From: CAZUVM01 sp964623885
Lineage (GTDB): Bacteria > Verrucomicrobiota > Verrucomicrobiia > Limisphaerales > UBA8199
Reading direction: 5' to 3'
Assembly (NCBI GenBank): GCA_964623885.1
Contig: CAZUVM010000245.1
Span: forward strand, 1 to 14,095
Length of the DNA: 14,095 nucleotides
Part shown: piece by piece, positions 6,726 to 13,625 of the stretch
Position numbering within the stretch: the stretch's first letter is position 1
Layout of the letters: the number at the start of each line of letters is the position of its first letter
Position numbers and translations under genes: made by a program
The notes under the pieces: model-generated
Seen by the model: the letters and a program-made list of their open reading frames with translations, nothing else
Database searches by the model: none
Told to the model about the DNA's origin: nothing

Positions 6726-7022
6726 ATGAGCGACAGCCAGAGATTGCTCGCGGAATATGCCGTATACAATTCGGAGCCGGCTTTTCGCGAATTGGTCGCG
6801 CGCTACATGGGCCTGGTATACTCGACGGCGTTGCGGTTGATGGATGGCGATGCGCATTTGGCTGAGGACATTGCGCAAATGGTGTTCGTGGATCTGGCCC
6901 GAAAGGCGAGCGGCCTGTCGAGTTCGGTGCAATTGGGCGGCTCCATCGGCATACTTGTTTTGTGGCCTCGACGGTGCGGCGCAGCGAGCGCCGCCGGCGG
7001 GCTCGTGAGCGGCAAGCGCTGA
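6726..7022 (+). pseudogene. ECF-type sigma-70 factor, frameshifted and lacking region 4
   Basis: The first 70 residues are a clear sigma-70 region 2 of the ECF group: LLAEYAVYNSEPAFRELVARY, then YSTALRLMDGDAHLAEDIAQ and VFVDLARKA. Members of this type in Pedosphaera-like genomes continue GGWLHRHTCFVASTVRR. Here the frame reads VQLGGSIGILVLWPRR and stops at 7022. In the +1-shifted frame from 6941 the expected peptide LHRHTCFVASTVRRSERRRR reappears. The bases fit loss of one copy of a GGCT tandem repeat (GGCGGCTGGCTCCAT becoming GGCGGCTCCAT, around 6937-6944). The second frame then runs to TGA 7106-7108 without any region 4 helix-turn-helix. The factor is therefore doubly damaged: a 4-bp deletion and missing promoter -35 recognition. 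It should be non-functional. Confidence 0.85.
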
Positions 7023-7173
7023 GAGCACCGGCAACGAACCCGCAACCAGGAGGCTCAAACGGCGGCAGCGCGTCAGGAAATTGGCTTTTACGCGCGGGCT
7101 CGTACTGATCGGTGCGCGGGTGGGGGAGTTGTGTCGCTCGCTCAGCATGCCCGAGATTGTCGCAGGCAGTTCC

Positions 7174-7200
7174 GTATGTCAAGGAGAATTCTTGACATAC
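7174..7200. repeat. Perfect 10-bp inverted repeat (GTATGTCAAG / CTTGACATAC)
   Basis: GTATGTCAAG (7174-7183), a 7-bp centre GAGAATT, and CTTGACATAC (7191-7200). It lies 8 bp beyond the stop of the minus-strand gene at 7208. No T tract follows on either strand, so it is a poor terminator. Each arm contains TTGACA pointing outward, but neither has a good -10 box at the right distance. A third copy of the same 10-mer is at 9021-9030. Confidence 0.6.
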
Positions 7201-7207
7201 ACCAACC

Positions 7208-8941
7208 TCATTGCACTGACGCCCGATAGAATTGGCTGGCTTGCCCGGACAGGTTAGGGATGCTCCATTCCAAGCGCCCGGCGGCCAGCAGGTTGGTGCT
7301 TACTGGCGACCAATGCTCAAGGTCCGGAGACGACTCGATGATACACTTGGTGCCGTCTAGTCCATTCACCACGAGCACAGCGGGTTGAGGCGCAGGCCCG
7401 GGCGCTATCTCGAGTCGAGGAGCCAGCCATGCTGTGCCCGGCACAAGCAGCGTACCGTCAATCCGCACCTGAAAGCCGTGAATCTTGCAGGTCGCCAGAA
7501 CGGCATTGGTCGCTGCGAACGAGACGTTGCGGCAAAGGACATAGCTGGTCGCTTCAAAATCGACAGCGTCCCAGGAACCGGGCGCCGGCCGGGTGTCACT
7601 CGGACAAAAGAGCACCACCGGCCACCCTAGATAAGCGGGCAGCGCTTCCAGGCCAGGCGGACTCAACCTCGTCGCCACGCCGGCCATGCGTACGCCGAGG
7701 AAGATTTCCTGCAGGTTCGAAACGCACGCGTTGGTTTCCCACGTATTATCGGGAAGGAATGTAGCTATCGGTTCGACCCGCACGCAGGCCATGGCGCTGA
7801 CCTGGTAGCCACCGTTAGCATCGTAAACGATCGCATCGTAGTACCCTTCATCTGCGGCCAGGGCGTTAGTGATGAGCAAGGTTGCGTTGGTCGCGCCGGC
7901 GATCGGCACTGTGTTCGTGAAGGAATTCCCGGAAGCATCGAACGGCTGTTGTCGGCGCCATTGGAAGCGAAACGGCCCCAGGGCCGGATCACCGGTCACG
8001 ACCGCAAGCGCGTCGGTTCCTCCCGGTTCAATCGTCCGGCTGAGGGGATGGCCGACGATGAGTCGAGGGGGGAAACGATTCGTGCCGGCCACCACCGTTC
8101 CGTCCGTATTGAGTTGGTGCCCGTGCACACGGCAATGCGCATACTCCTGCACCACGCCATCAGAAGCGCCCGGCGCATCCAGCAGGTAGCTCACCGCCGA
8201 CGGGTCGAGCGCGGCGAAGTTGGTGGGAACCGCCGTCATCGCTTCGCCCGGGCAAACCAGAGCCGCGGGTGAATCCAGGGAGCCGGTCACCTGGCTCCAG
8301 GCGCTGGGCAGATGGTCGAGATTGTCCATCGCGAAGGCTGAGCACGCAGACCCGAGTTGCCGAAGTTGAGTTTGGCATTGCACCGAGATCCTCGATTCAT
8401 AGATCGCGGCGTGGGCCGGCGCCGCGAACGCCAGGGCCCCCGCGGCTGCCGCGGGGAAGCCCCGAGGATCAAACGGATGCGGCTGCTGCACACTGCCGTT
8501 GATCTGAATCACATTGCCGTGCACGCGGCAGCGTGTGAACACGGTGTGCGAATCAACACCCGGCGGAGCTCCCGGAGAAACCAGTTCATAACTGACTGCT
8601 GGAAAGTCCACCGCGTCCCAATCGGTCACGGGCGGATGCTGGATGTCGGCGGGGCAATACAGCGGCGCGGGAGTGGACAAGTAACCATTGGTGAGAACCT
8701 GCCAGGTTCCAGGCCAGGCGCCGTTGTTGTCCAGCGAATATATTTCGCCCGCCAACAGAAGTTGTCGCAGATTCGAGACGCAACGATTGTTCTCGCTCCA
8801 ATGGGTGAGGGCCAGTTCCTGCGCAGCCGTTCCTTGAAACACGAGTGCCGAATGATCCGATCGCCACGATTGTGCCCCAGCTGCATAGGCCCAAATCAGC
8901 GCCACTGAGACCCACCCAAACCGCACGATTGCCTTGCACAT
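7208..8941 (-). CDS. Secreted protein with three tandem pseudopilin-like cysteine modules, an Ig-like domain and a C-terminal 'FYR' domain
   Basis: This protein has 577 residues from ATG 8941; a TTG at 8965 would add eight. Residues 1-25 form a Sec signal peptide (VRFGWVSVALIWAYAAGAQS). Three modules follow at about 54-150, 189-283 and 406-498. Each reads C-x-x-NL-R/Q-x-L..., then CP-x-D/E, then SY-x-L, then C-K/R-x-HG and ending DG-T or NGS. The cysteines are at 54/96/138, 189/230/270 and 406/446/485, so spacings are 42/42, 41/40 and 40/39. The modules resemble the globular part of H-X9-DG pseudopilins such as the one at 4190 (CLSN, CPAD), but the prepilin leader is absent. An Ig-like domain (about 292-390, FQWRRQ...ADEGYYDAIVYDANG) lies between modules 2 and 3. 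The C-terminus (SSPDLEHWSPVSTN...QFYRASVQ) is the common verrucomicrobial end domain. Function is unknown; it is presumably extracellular. Confidence 0.8.
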   Translation of the reverse strand: MCKAIVRFGWVSVALIWAYAAGAQSWRSDHSALVFQGTAAQELALTHWSENNRCVSNLRQLLLAGEIYSLDNNGAWPGTWQVLTNGYLSTPAPLYCPADIQHPPVTDWDAVDFPAVSYELVSPGAPPGVDSHTVFTRCRVHGNVIQINGSVQQPHPFDPRGFPAAAAGALAFAAPAHAAIYESRISVQCQTQLRQLGSACSAFAMDNLDHLPSAWSQVTGSLDSPAALVCPGEAMTAVPTNFAALDPSAVSYLLDAPGASDGVVQEYAHCRVHGHQLNTDGTVVAGTNRFPPRLIVGHPLSRTIEPGGTDALAVVTGDPALGPFRFQWRRQQPFDASGNSFTNTVPIAGATNATLLITNALAADEGYYDAIVYDANGGYQVSAMACVRVEPIATFLPDNTWETNACVSNLQEIFLGVRMAGVATRLSPPGLEALPAYLGWPVVLFCPSDTRPAPGSWDAVDFEATSYVLCRNVSFAATNAVLATCKIHGFQVRIDGTLLVPGTAWLAPRLEIAPGPAPQPAVLVVNGLDGTKCIIESSPDLEHWSPVSTNLLAAGRLEWSIPNLSGQASQFYRASVQ

Positions 8942-9020
8942 AGTCCCGCACCACCGTCCTTTCAAAATGCCTGCTGGTTTTACTTTCCGCCGCCAGCCAG
9001 ACCTTGGTACATCCGCTACG

Positions 9021-9030
9021 GTATGTCAAG
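9021..9030 (-). repeat. Third copy of the GTATGTCAAG 10-mer, upstream of the triple-module gene
   Basis: An exact copy of the 7174-7183 arm, in the same orientation, 80 bp upstream of ATG 8941. On the minus strand it reads CTTGACATAC, which includes a consensus -35 (TTGACA, 9024-9029), but no acceptable -10 lies 16-18 bp downstream. Together with 7174-7183 it makes a 10-bp direct repeat bracketing the gene. Confidence 0.45.
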
Positions 9031-9090
9031 CTCACCTAAACAACTCGCGTCATATAAGTAGGATAACTCAATTGAGAAACCAGGGAATCC

Positions 9091-9120
9091 TTGACAAATG
9101 GAGTCCACGTGTGGCACACT
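9091..9120 (+). promoter_or_regulatory. Promoter and palindromic operator of the toxin-antitoxin pair
   Basis: TTGACA (9091-9096) and CACACT (9115-9120) are separated by 18 bp. The palindrome GTGTG-G-CACAC (9109-9119) overlaps the -10, and TGTGACACA follows immediately (9120-9128), giving a near-direct repeat of TGTGGCACAC. The predicted start falls at about 9127, practically at the antitoxin ATG 9128, and no ribosome site precedes that ATG, so the mRNA may be leaderless. Autorepression by the antitoxin or complex is the norm in this family. Confidence 0.45.
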
Positions 9121-9127
9121 GTGACAC

Positions 9128-9391
9128 ATGAAGACAGTTACGATCCGGGAACTGCACAGCCGCACCGGCCAGATTGTCCGAGCCGCTTCCCGGCATGGCG
9201 AAATCCGAGTGACAGATAGTGGGCGGGTCATTGCCAAGATCGTGCCGGAAGTCGAACGCCCGGAAGTCCCCTATTTTGCCAGGCGCAAGATGTCGCCCGC
9301 ATTTAGGCGGCTCTATCAAACCGGACGCTTGGGTGTGGGAGGGACTGACGTTACTCAACTCGTCTCTGAAGACCGGGACGATCGGGTTTGA
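9128..9391 (+). CDS. Phd/YefM-family antitoxin
   Basis: This 87-residue protein has the typical Phd/YefM N-terminal DNA-binding domain: MKTVTIRELHSRTGQIVR, then the turn and strand pair GEIRVTDSGRVIAKIVP (residues 25-41). The C-terminal 45 residues (RPEVPYFARRKMSP...LVSEDRDDRV) are polar and Pro/Arg-rich, as expected for the part that is disordered until it wraps the toxin. It should neutralise the PIN-domain toxin encoded next and repress the shared promoter, whose palindrome overlaps the -10 box. Its TGA stop overlaps the toxin ATG by one base (TGATG), which implies translational coupling. The pairing of a Phd-type antitoxin with a VapC-type toxin is common. Confidence 0.88.
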   Translation: MKTVTIRELHSRTGQIVRAASRHGEIRVTDSGRVIAKIVPEVERPEVPYFARRKMSPAFRRLYQTGRLGVGGTDVTQLVSEDRDDRV

Positions 9392-9813
9392 TGCTCTACT
9401 TCGATACCAGCTATCTTGTACGGCTGTACGTTAACGACTCAGGATGGCAAAAGGTCGAGGCACTGGCCGCAACCGACCGCATCGTGTGTTCTCTGCACGG
9501 TCAGGCGGAGGCCGTCGCCGCATTCCATCGCAAATTGCGCGAGGGAAGCTTAAAGGATTTCTCGCTCATCGTCAGTCAGTTTGAGGCTGACTGCGCCGCC
9601 TCAGCTTACGATTGGCTGCCGCTTTCGCCGTCGATCATTGCTCGACTTGTGAGGACCTACGCCAGCCTTCCAGCCACGGTTCATTTGCGGTCAGCCGATG
9701 CGATGCATCTTGCTTGCGCCGCCGAAAATGGATTCAAGGAAATCCACTCCAACGACGGCCAGTTACTGGGTGCCGCTGCTCATTTCGGCCTGAAGGGAGT
9801 AAACATCATCTAG
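9391..9813 (+). CDS. PIN-domain toxin, VapC type
   Basis: This 140-residue protein starts at ATG 9391, overlapping the antitoxin stop by one base; a TTG at 9388 is less likely. It is a complete single PIN domain, a Mg-dependent ribonuclease fold. The four acidic catalytic positions are all present: Asp5 (YFDTSYLV), Glu40 (QAEAVAAF), Asp103 (RSADAMHLACA) and Asp122 (SNDGQLL). Length and motif spacing match VapC toxins, which cleave specific RNAs such as initiator tRNA or rRNA; the target here cannot be told. With all active-site residues intact and the antitoxin gene intact, the module is probably functional. The stop is followed by 37 bp and then cdsA, so cdsA may receive read-through from the toxin-antitoxin promoter. 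Confidence 0.88.
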   Translation: MLYFDTSYLVRLYVNDSGWQKVEALAATDRIVCSLHGQAEAVAAFHRKLREGSLKDFSLIVSQFEADCAASAYDWLPLSPSIIARLVRTYASLPATVHLRSADAMHLACAAENGFKEIHSNDGQLLGAAAHFGLKGVNII

Positions 9814-9850
9814 GATTGAGCGCTCCAGGAGCGGCTGCTAGAGTTCGGGG

Positions 9851-10777
9851 ATGCCGGATGCCGCAGCGCCAGCACTGTCCCGTGCCCCGCCTTCCAAGTG
9901 GAAGGTGTTTCTTCGCCGGCTTTCGAGCTTTGTCGTGCTGTGGACCATTGTGTTGACAGCGCTGTTTTCGGGCAACCGCCTGGTTTCCGATTACGTGTTC
10001 CTGGTGATTATGGTCTTTCTGTCCACGACTGGCCTGGCGGAGTTCTATGGCTTGGTTGAGAAACGAGAGTTGGTTTGTTTCAAATGGTGGGGGCTGCTGG
10101 GCGGCTTGCTGCTCATCGTTGGAACATTCCTGAACGTGACCGGACTCATCGGCACTTCAGGCTCCCCCGCGCGCGTAAACGATTTCGAGACCAGCTTTTT
10201 GATCCTATTTGTTCTGGGATTGTGCCTGCGGCAATTTTTCTCCAAAAGCAACACCGCCGGCATTCTGGCGATCTCCACTACACTGTTTGGTTTAATGTAC
10301 GTGCCGTGGCTCCTGAACTTCATCCAGAAGTTGAATTTTTTTCCGAGAGTGGAAGGACACTATTACCTCCTTTATTTTATTCTCATTACCAAGTTCAGCG
10401 ATAGCGGGGCTTACGTTGTCGGCTCGCTGATCGGCCGGCACAAGATGATCCCGCGAATTAGTCCCGGCAAAACGTGGGAGGGTTTTGGCGGGGCTATTCT
10501 GGGCTCGGTTCTCTCCAGCCTGGTTTTTGTTTATTTTCTGCGCAACAGAATGTATGGGATGAACTGGATGCATGCCGTCATCCTGGGCATCGTTCTGAGT
10601 ATTGGCGCCGTGATCGGCGACCTGATCGAATCCATCTTCAAACGTGAAGCCGGCGTGAAAGATTCCGGCCACTTCTTCCCCGGTATCGGCGGCATTCTCG
10701 ACTTGCTCGACAGCTTGTTATTTAATGCGCCCATAATGTATCTATACTTGAGACACGTTCTGACTTCTCCCAGATGA
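9851..10777 (+). CDS. cdsA: Phosphatidate cytidylyltransferase (CDP-diglyceride synthase)
   Basis: This 308-residue integral membrane enzyme makes CDP-diacylglycerol from phosphatidic acid and CTP, the branch point of bacterial phospholipid synthesis. After a 30-residue N-terminal tail it shows about eight hydrophobic segments (for example VVLWTIVLTALF, WWGLLGGLLLIVGTFL, SFLILFVLGLCL, AVILGIVLSIGAVIGDLIES). The catalytic signature lies near residues 260-290: SIFKREAGVKDSGHFFPGIGG and then ILDLLDS. The charged residues that bind the metals and CTP are kept (K-R, K-D and the two Asp). The usual HGG and DR-x-D are IGG and DLLD, a variant I believe is common in this phylum. Also seen is SDSGAYVVGSLIGRHK...SPGKTWEG, typical of CdsA. 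Its stop overlaps the dxr ATG by 4 bp. The usual upstream partner uppS is not in the window; a toxin-antitoxin pair lies there instead. ATG 9851 has only a weak GGGG upstream. Confidence 0.93.
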   Translation: MPDAAAPALSRAPPSKWKVFLRRLSSFVVLWTIVLTALFSGNRLVSDYVFLVIMVFLSTTGLAEFYGLVEKRELVCFKWWGLLGGLLLIVGTFLNVTGLIGTSGSPARVNDFETSFLILFVLGLCLRQFFSKSNTAGILAISTTLFGLMYVPWLLNFIQKLNFFPRVEGHYYLLYFILITKFSDSGAYVVGSLIGRHKMIPRISPGKTWEGFGGAILGSVLSSLVFVYFLRNRMYGMNWMHAVILGIVLSIGAVIGDLIESIFKREAGVKDSGHFFPGIGGILDLLDSLLFNAPIMYLYLRHVLTSPR

Positions 10778-11922
10778 AGAACGTCGTTCTACTCGGCAGC
10801 ACCGGCTCCATCGGCACCAGCACCGTCAAAGTCGCGCAGGATTTGCCCGACCGAATCCGCCTGGTGGGCCTCGCCGCCGGCAACAACACCGAATTGCTCC
10901 TGGAACAAACCCGGCAGCACCGACCGAAACTCATTTCTATAGCCGACCCGGCCAAAGCAAAACAGTTGCAAGCGAGTTTGGGAACGATCACCGAAGTGTG
11001 TTCGGGTCCGGAAGGGCTGCTGAGGCTCGCCACCTTGCCCGAGGCGGACATTGTTCTTATCGCTATCGTTGGCACAGCCGGTCTGCAGCCCGCCTTGGCG
11101 GCCATTCGCGCCGGCAAGGATATCGCCGTAGCCTCCAAAGAGATTCTGGTCATGGCCGGTGAGATCGTGATGGCGGAAGCGCGGCGGAAAGGTGTCCGCG
11201 TGCTGGCCGTGGACAGCGAACACTCGGCCATTTTCCAATGCCTGGATGGCAAACCACCGGACTCGGTTCGCAAGCTGTGGCTAACAGCCTCGGGGGGGCC
11301 ATTCCGCGCTACACCCAAAGAGGAGTTCGCCTCCATCACCGTCGAACGCGCGCTGAAACATCCCTCGTGGGTCATGGGCCGAAAGATCACCATCGATTCG
11401 GCGACCCTCTTCAATAAGGGACTCGAGATGATCGAGGCTCGGTGGCTGTTTGATATCGAGATGCCTCGGGTGGGAGTGGTGGTCCACCCTCAAAGCGTAG
11501 TGCACTCGATGGTCGAGTTCGTGGATGGCTCGATGCTGGCACAGCTTTCCACGCCGGACATGTGCCTGCCGATTCAGTATGCGCTCACCTACCCTGAAAG
11601 AGCGCCCAGCCAACGAGTTCAGACCAACCTCCCGGTCCTGGGCAAGCTGACTTTTGAAGAACCGGATCCCGGGCGGTTTCCCGCTTTGAACCTGGCGCGT
11701 CGCGCGGGTGAAATCGGCGGGACCTTGCCTGCCGTCCTGAATGCCGCAAACGAAGTCGCCGTTGACGCTTTCGTCAACAAACGAATCACTTTCCCGCAGA
11801 TAGCCGGGACCGTGCAAAAGGCCATCGAACGGCACCAGGTAATCGAGCACCCGAGTCTGGAAACAATCTTGGAAGCCGACGCGTGGGCAAGAAACCTGGC
11901 GCGGCAGGAGTGCTCTGCCTAA
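10774..11922 (+). CDS. dxr: 1-deoxy-D-xylulose 5-phosphate reductoisomerase
   Basis: This 382-residue cytoplasmic enzyme catalyses the first committed step of the MEP isoprenoid pathway, converting DXP to 2-C-methyl-D-erythritol 4-phosphate with NADPH. The NADPH-binding motif GSTGSIG is at residues 8-14. ASKE is at 120-123. The metal ligands, by analogy with E. coli Dxr, are Asp147 and Glu149 (VDSEHSAIFQ) and Glu218 (NKGLEMIEA). The substrate loop includes Ser173 in TASGGPF, His196 and Trp199 in KHPSWVMG, and Asn214-Lys215. The C-terminal helical domain is complete (LNAANEVAVDAF...IEHPSLETILEADAWAR). Length matches the family (about 380-400). The ATG overlaps the cdsA stop (ATGA), so the two are translationally coupled. 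All catalytic residues are present. Confidence 0.97.
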   Translation: MKNVVLLGSTGSIGTSTVKVAQDLPDRIRLVGLAAGNNTELLLEQTRQHRPKLISIADPAKAKQLQASLGTITEVCSGPEGLLRLATLPEADIVLIAIVGTAGLQPALAAIRAGKDIAVASKEILVMAGEIVMAEARRKGVRVLAVDSEHSAIFQCLDGKPPDSVRKLWLTASGGPFRATPKEEFASITVERALKHPSWVMGRKITIDSATLFNKGLEMIEARWLFDIEMPRVGVVVHPQSVVHSMVEFVDGSMLAQLSTPDMCLPIQYALTYPERAPSQRVQTNLPVLGKLTFEEPDPGRFPALNLARRAGEIGGTLPAVLNAANEVAVDAFVNKRITFPQIAGTVQKAIERHQVIEHPSLETILEADAWARNLARQECSA

Positions 11923-12017
11923 AACCGGAACACACTTCCGCAAAACCGCGTCTCCACTGTCATGATTTGCAGCCAATTACATGTCTCTGGGCTTCTGGAC
12001 TTTGGCCTGCGGACTGC

Positions 12018-12023
12018 TATATT
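12018..12023 (+). promoter_or_regulatory. Possible -10 box upstream of rseP
   Basis: TATATT lies 41 bp before ATG 12059 in the 136-bp gap after dxr. No good -35 is found at 16-18 bp, so this is a weak candidate for an internal promoter. I see no terminator in the gap, so read-through from dxr remains possible. Confidence 0.25.
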
Positions 12024-12058
12024 GCCGGGCATCCGATTCGGATAAGTGCACTAAAAGT

Positions 12059-13477
12059 ATGTCGATCCTGAAGTTTGTTTTGATTGTTTTGGAAGTTCTC
12101 TTGCTGTTTAACCTGCTCATTTTCGTGCATGAGCTCGGGCACTTCCTCGCCGCGCGCTGGCGGGGCTTGAAGATCGACCGATTTGCCGTCTGGTTCGGCA
12201 AGCCGATTTGGAAGAAAACAATCAATGGGGTGGAGTATGCTCTGGGCACAATTCCGGCTGGCGGCTATGTGGCCCTTCCCCAAATGGCCAGTATGGAGAT
12301 GATCGAAGGCAAAGGGGAAAGCTCCGGGCAACCATTGCCGCCGATTTCCGCCTGGGATAAAATTATCGTGGCGGTAGCCGGCCCTTTGTTCAGTTTTTTG
12401 TTGGCGGTCGCGTTCGCCGTGGTTGTTTATGCGGTGGGACGTCCGACCAATGATGATGACAATTCGACCCGAATCGGTTGGGTCATTCCCGGCGGGCCGG
12501 CCGACAAAGCAGGGTTAAAGCCCGGCGATGAAATCATCAGCATCGACGATCATCCGGTCCACCGGTTTTTCGCCGCAACTCCTGACAGCATCAACTGGCG
12601 GATTGTGACGAGCGAGGGCGACAAAATCCGGATCAAATACCGCCGCGACGGCAAGGAGCAAATCGCCGAGGCGCCCCCGTACCGGCCCCATACTGAATGG
12701 TACGAACGCAAATCGCTTCGCCAGGTCCAGATCCGTCCGGTCATCAAACCTATCATCGCCGAAATCGCACCGAATAGCCCGGCTGCCATCGCAGGTTTAA
12801 AACCGGGCGATGAAGTTACCAAGTTGGACGGCGAAAAACTTTATAACTTTGATCCGATCAGCTTCCGCGAGGCGCTCCTGACCAACGGACCCATCACCCC
12901 TATGACTTTGACGGTTCGGCGCGGCGCATCCGAATTCGAGCGCACTATCCTGCCGGAGAAACCGCTCAAGCCGGCCAACAGCGGCCCGTCATTGGGCATC
13001 CTTGCCTGGCAGGGTAATACCAATTTCACTATCATTCACCCGACGCCCTACGATCAAATTCGTGAAGGCACCGGGCAGATCTTCGCCACGCTCGGGGCGG
13101 TGTTTTCGCGCAAAGGTGACGTCGGCGTACAACAATTGGGCGGGCCGGTGATGATTATCCGGCTTTACACGAGTTTGTTCGGCAGCGAAAACGGCTGGCG
13201 GTTAGTGCTCTGGTGGAGCGTGGTCATTAACGTCAACCTCGCGTTGCTGAACATGCTACCGTTCCCGGTGCTGGACGGCGGCCATATCGGGCTGGCTCTA
13301 TACGAAGCCGTGCGGCGCCGACCGATCAGCGCCAAAATCCTGCAGTCACTGCAGACCGCGTGCGCTGTCATCCTTATCGGCTTCATGCTCTTTATCGCTT
13401 TCTTTGATACCGGCGATTGGGTGCGCAGCGCCCGAAAGAACCATGAGGAGCCGATCGTTTTTGCTCCGAAGAATTGA
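12059..13477 (+). CDS. rseP: Site-2 intramembrane zinc protease, RseP family
   Basis: This 472-residue membrane protease starts at ATG 12059. An in-frame ATG at 11981 would add 26 polar, Cys-containing residues not typical of the family. The first transmembrane segment carries the zinc motif HELGH (24-28). Further features are GTIPAGGYV (63-71), a second membrane segment (about 104-128), and two PDZ domains at roughly 138-215 (PGGPADKAGLKPGDEIISID) and 228-300 (APNSPAAIAGLKPGDEVTKL). The third membrane region has NMLPFPVLDGG (398-408), supplying the third zinc ligand, Asp. A last membrane segment is near 440-455. RseP cleaves membrane-bound anti-sigma factors after a first cut, and clears signal peptide remnants in some bacteria. 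Its location between dxr and ispG, near cdsA, is a common bacterial arrangement. It has a full set of catalytic residues. Confidence 0.95.
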   Translation: MSILKFVLIVLEVLLLFNLLIFVHELGHFLAARWRGLKIDRFAVWFGKPIWKKTINGVEYALGTIPAGGYVALPQMASMEMIEGKGESSGQPLPPISAWDKIIVAVAGPLFSFLLAVAFAVVVYAVGRPTNDDDNSTRIGWVIPGGPADKAGLKPGDEIISIDDHPVHRFFAATPDSINWRIVTSEGDKIRIKYRRDGKEQIAEAPPYRPHTEWYERKSLRQVQIRPVIKPIIAEIAPNSPAAIAGLKPGDEVTKLDGEKLYNFDPISFREALLTNGPITPMTLTVRRGASEFERTILPEKPLKPANSGPSLGILAWQGNTNFTIIHPTPYDQIREGTGQIFATLGAVFSRKGDVGVQQLGGPVMIIRLYTSLFGSENGWRLVLWWSVVINVNLALLNMLPFPVLDGGHIGLALYEAVRRRPISAKILQSLQTACAVILIGFMLFIAFFDTGDWVRSARKNHEEPIVFAPKN

Positions 13478-13496
13478 TGTGGCTTAAGCCCAAAAA

Positions 13497-13614
13497 CCGA
13501 AGGTCGAAGGCCGAAAGAAATCCGAAATCTGAAGTCCGAACTGGTTCGGTGCGCGTGGAGATTCTCGGATTTCGAGGTTCGGCCTTCTTTCAGGTTTCGG
13601 ACTTCGACCTTCGG
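13497..13614. repeat. Mosaic inverted-repeat element between rseP and ispG
   Basis: The left arm is a string of degenerate GAA-CCGAA units (13497-13540) and the right arm carries their complements (13561-13614). Exact matches are CCGAAGGTCGAAG (13497-13509) with CTTCGACCTTCGG (13602-13614), and GAAGTCCGAA (13531-13540) with TTCGGACTTC (13596-13605). A tight central hairpin, CCGAAC-TG-GTTCGG, lies at 13536-13549. The stretch begins 20 bp after the rseP stop and ends 11 bp before the ispG ATG, and has no T tract. It looks like an intergenic repeat of the CCGAA family seen in related genomes, as far as I recall. Confidence 0.6.
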
Positions 13615-13625
13615 CTTTAAATCGG

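Noticed and set aside
8357..8908. Plus-strand frame of 183 codons opposite the triple-module gene
   Set aside because: Arg/His-rich antisense shadow; the minus-strand protein has repeated domains with conserved cysteine spacing.
11981..12058. 26-residue N-terminal extension of RseP from ATG 11981
   Set aside because: The extension is unlike the family, and ATG 12059 starts directly before the first membrane segment with the zinc motif at the usual position.
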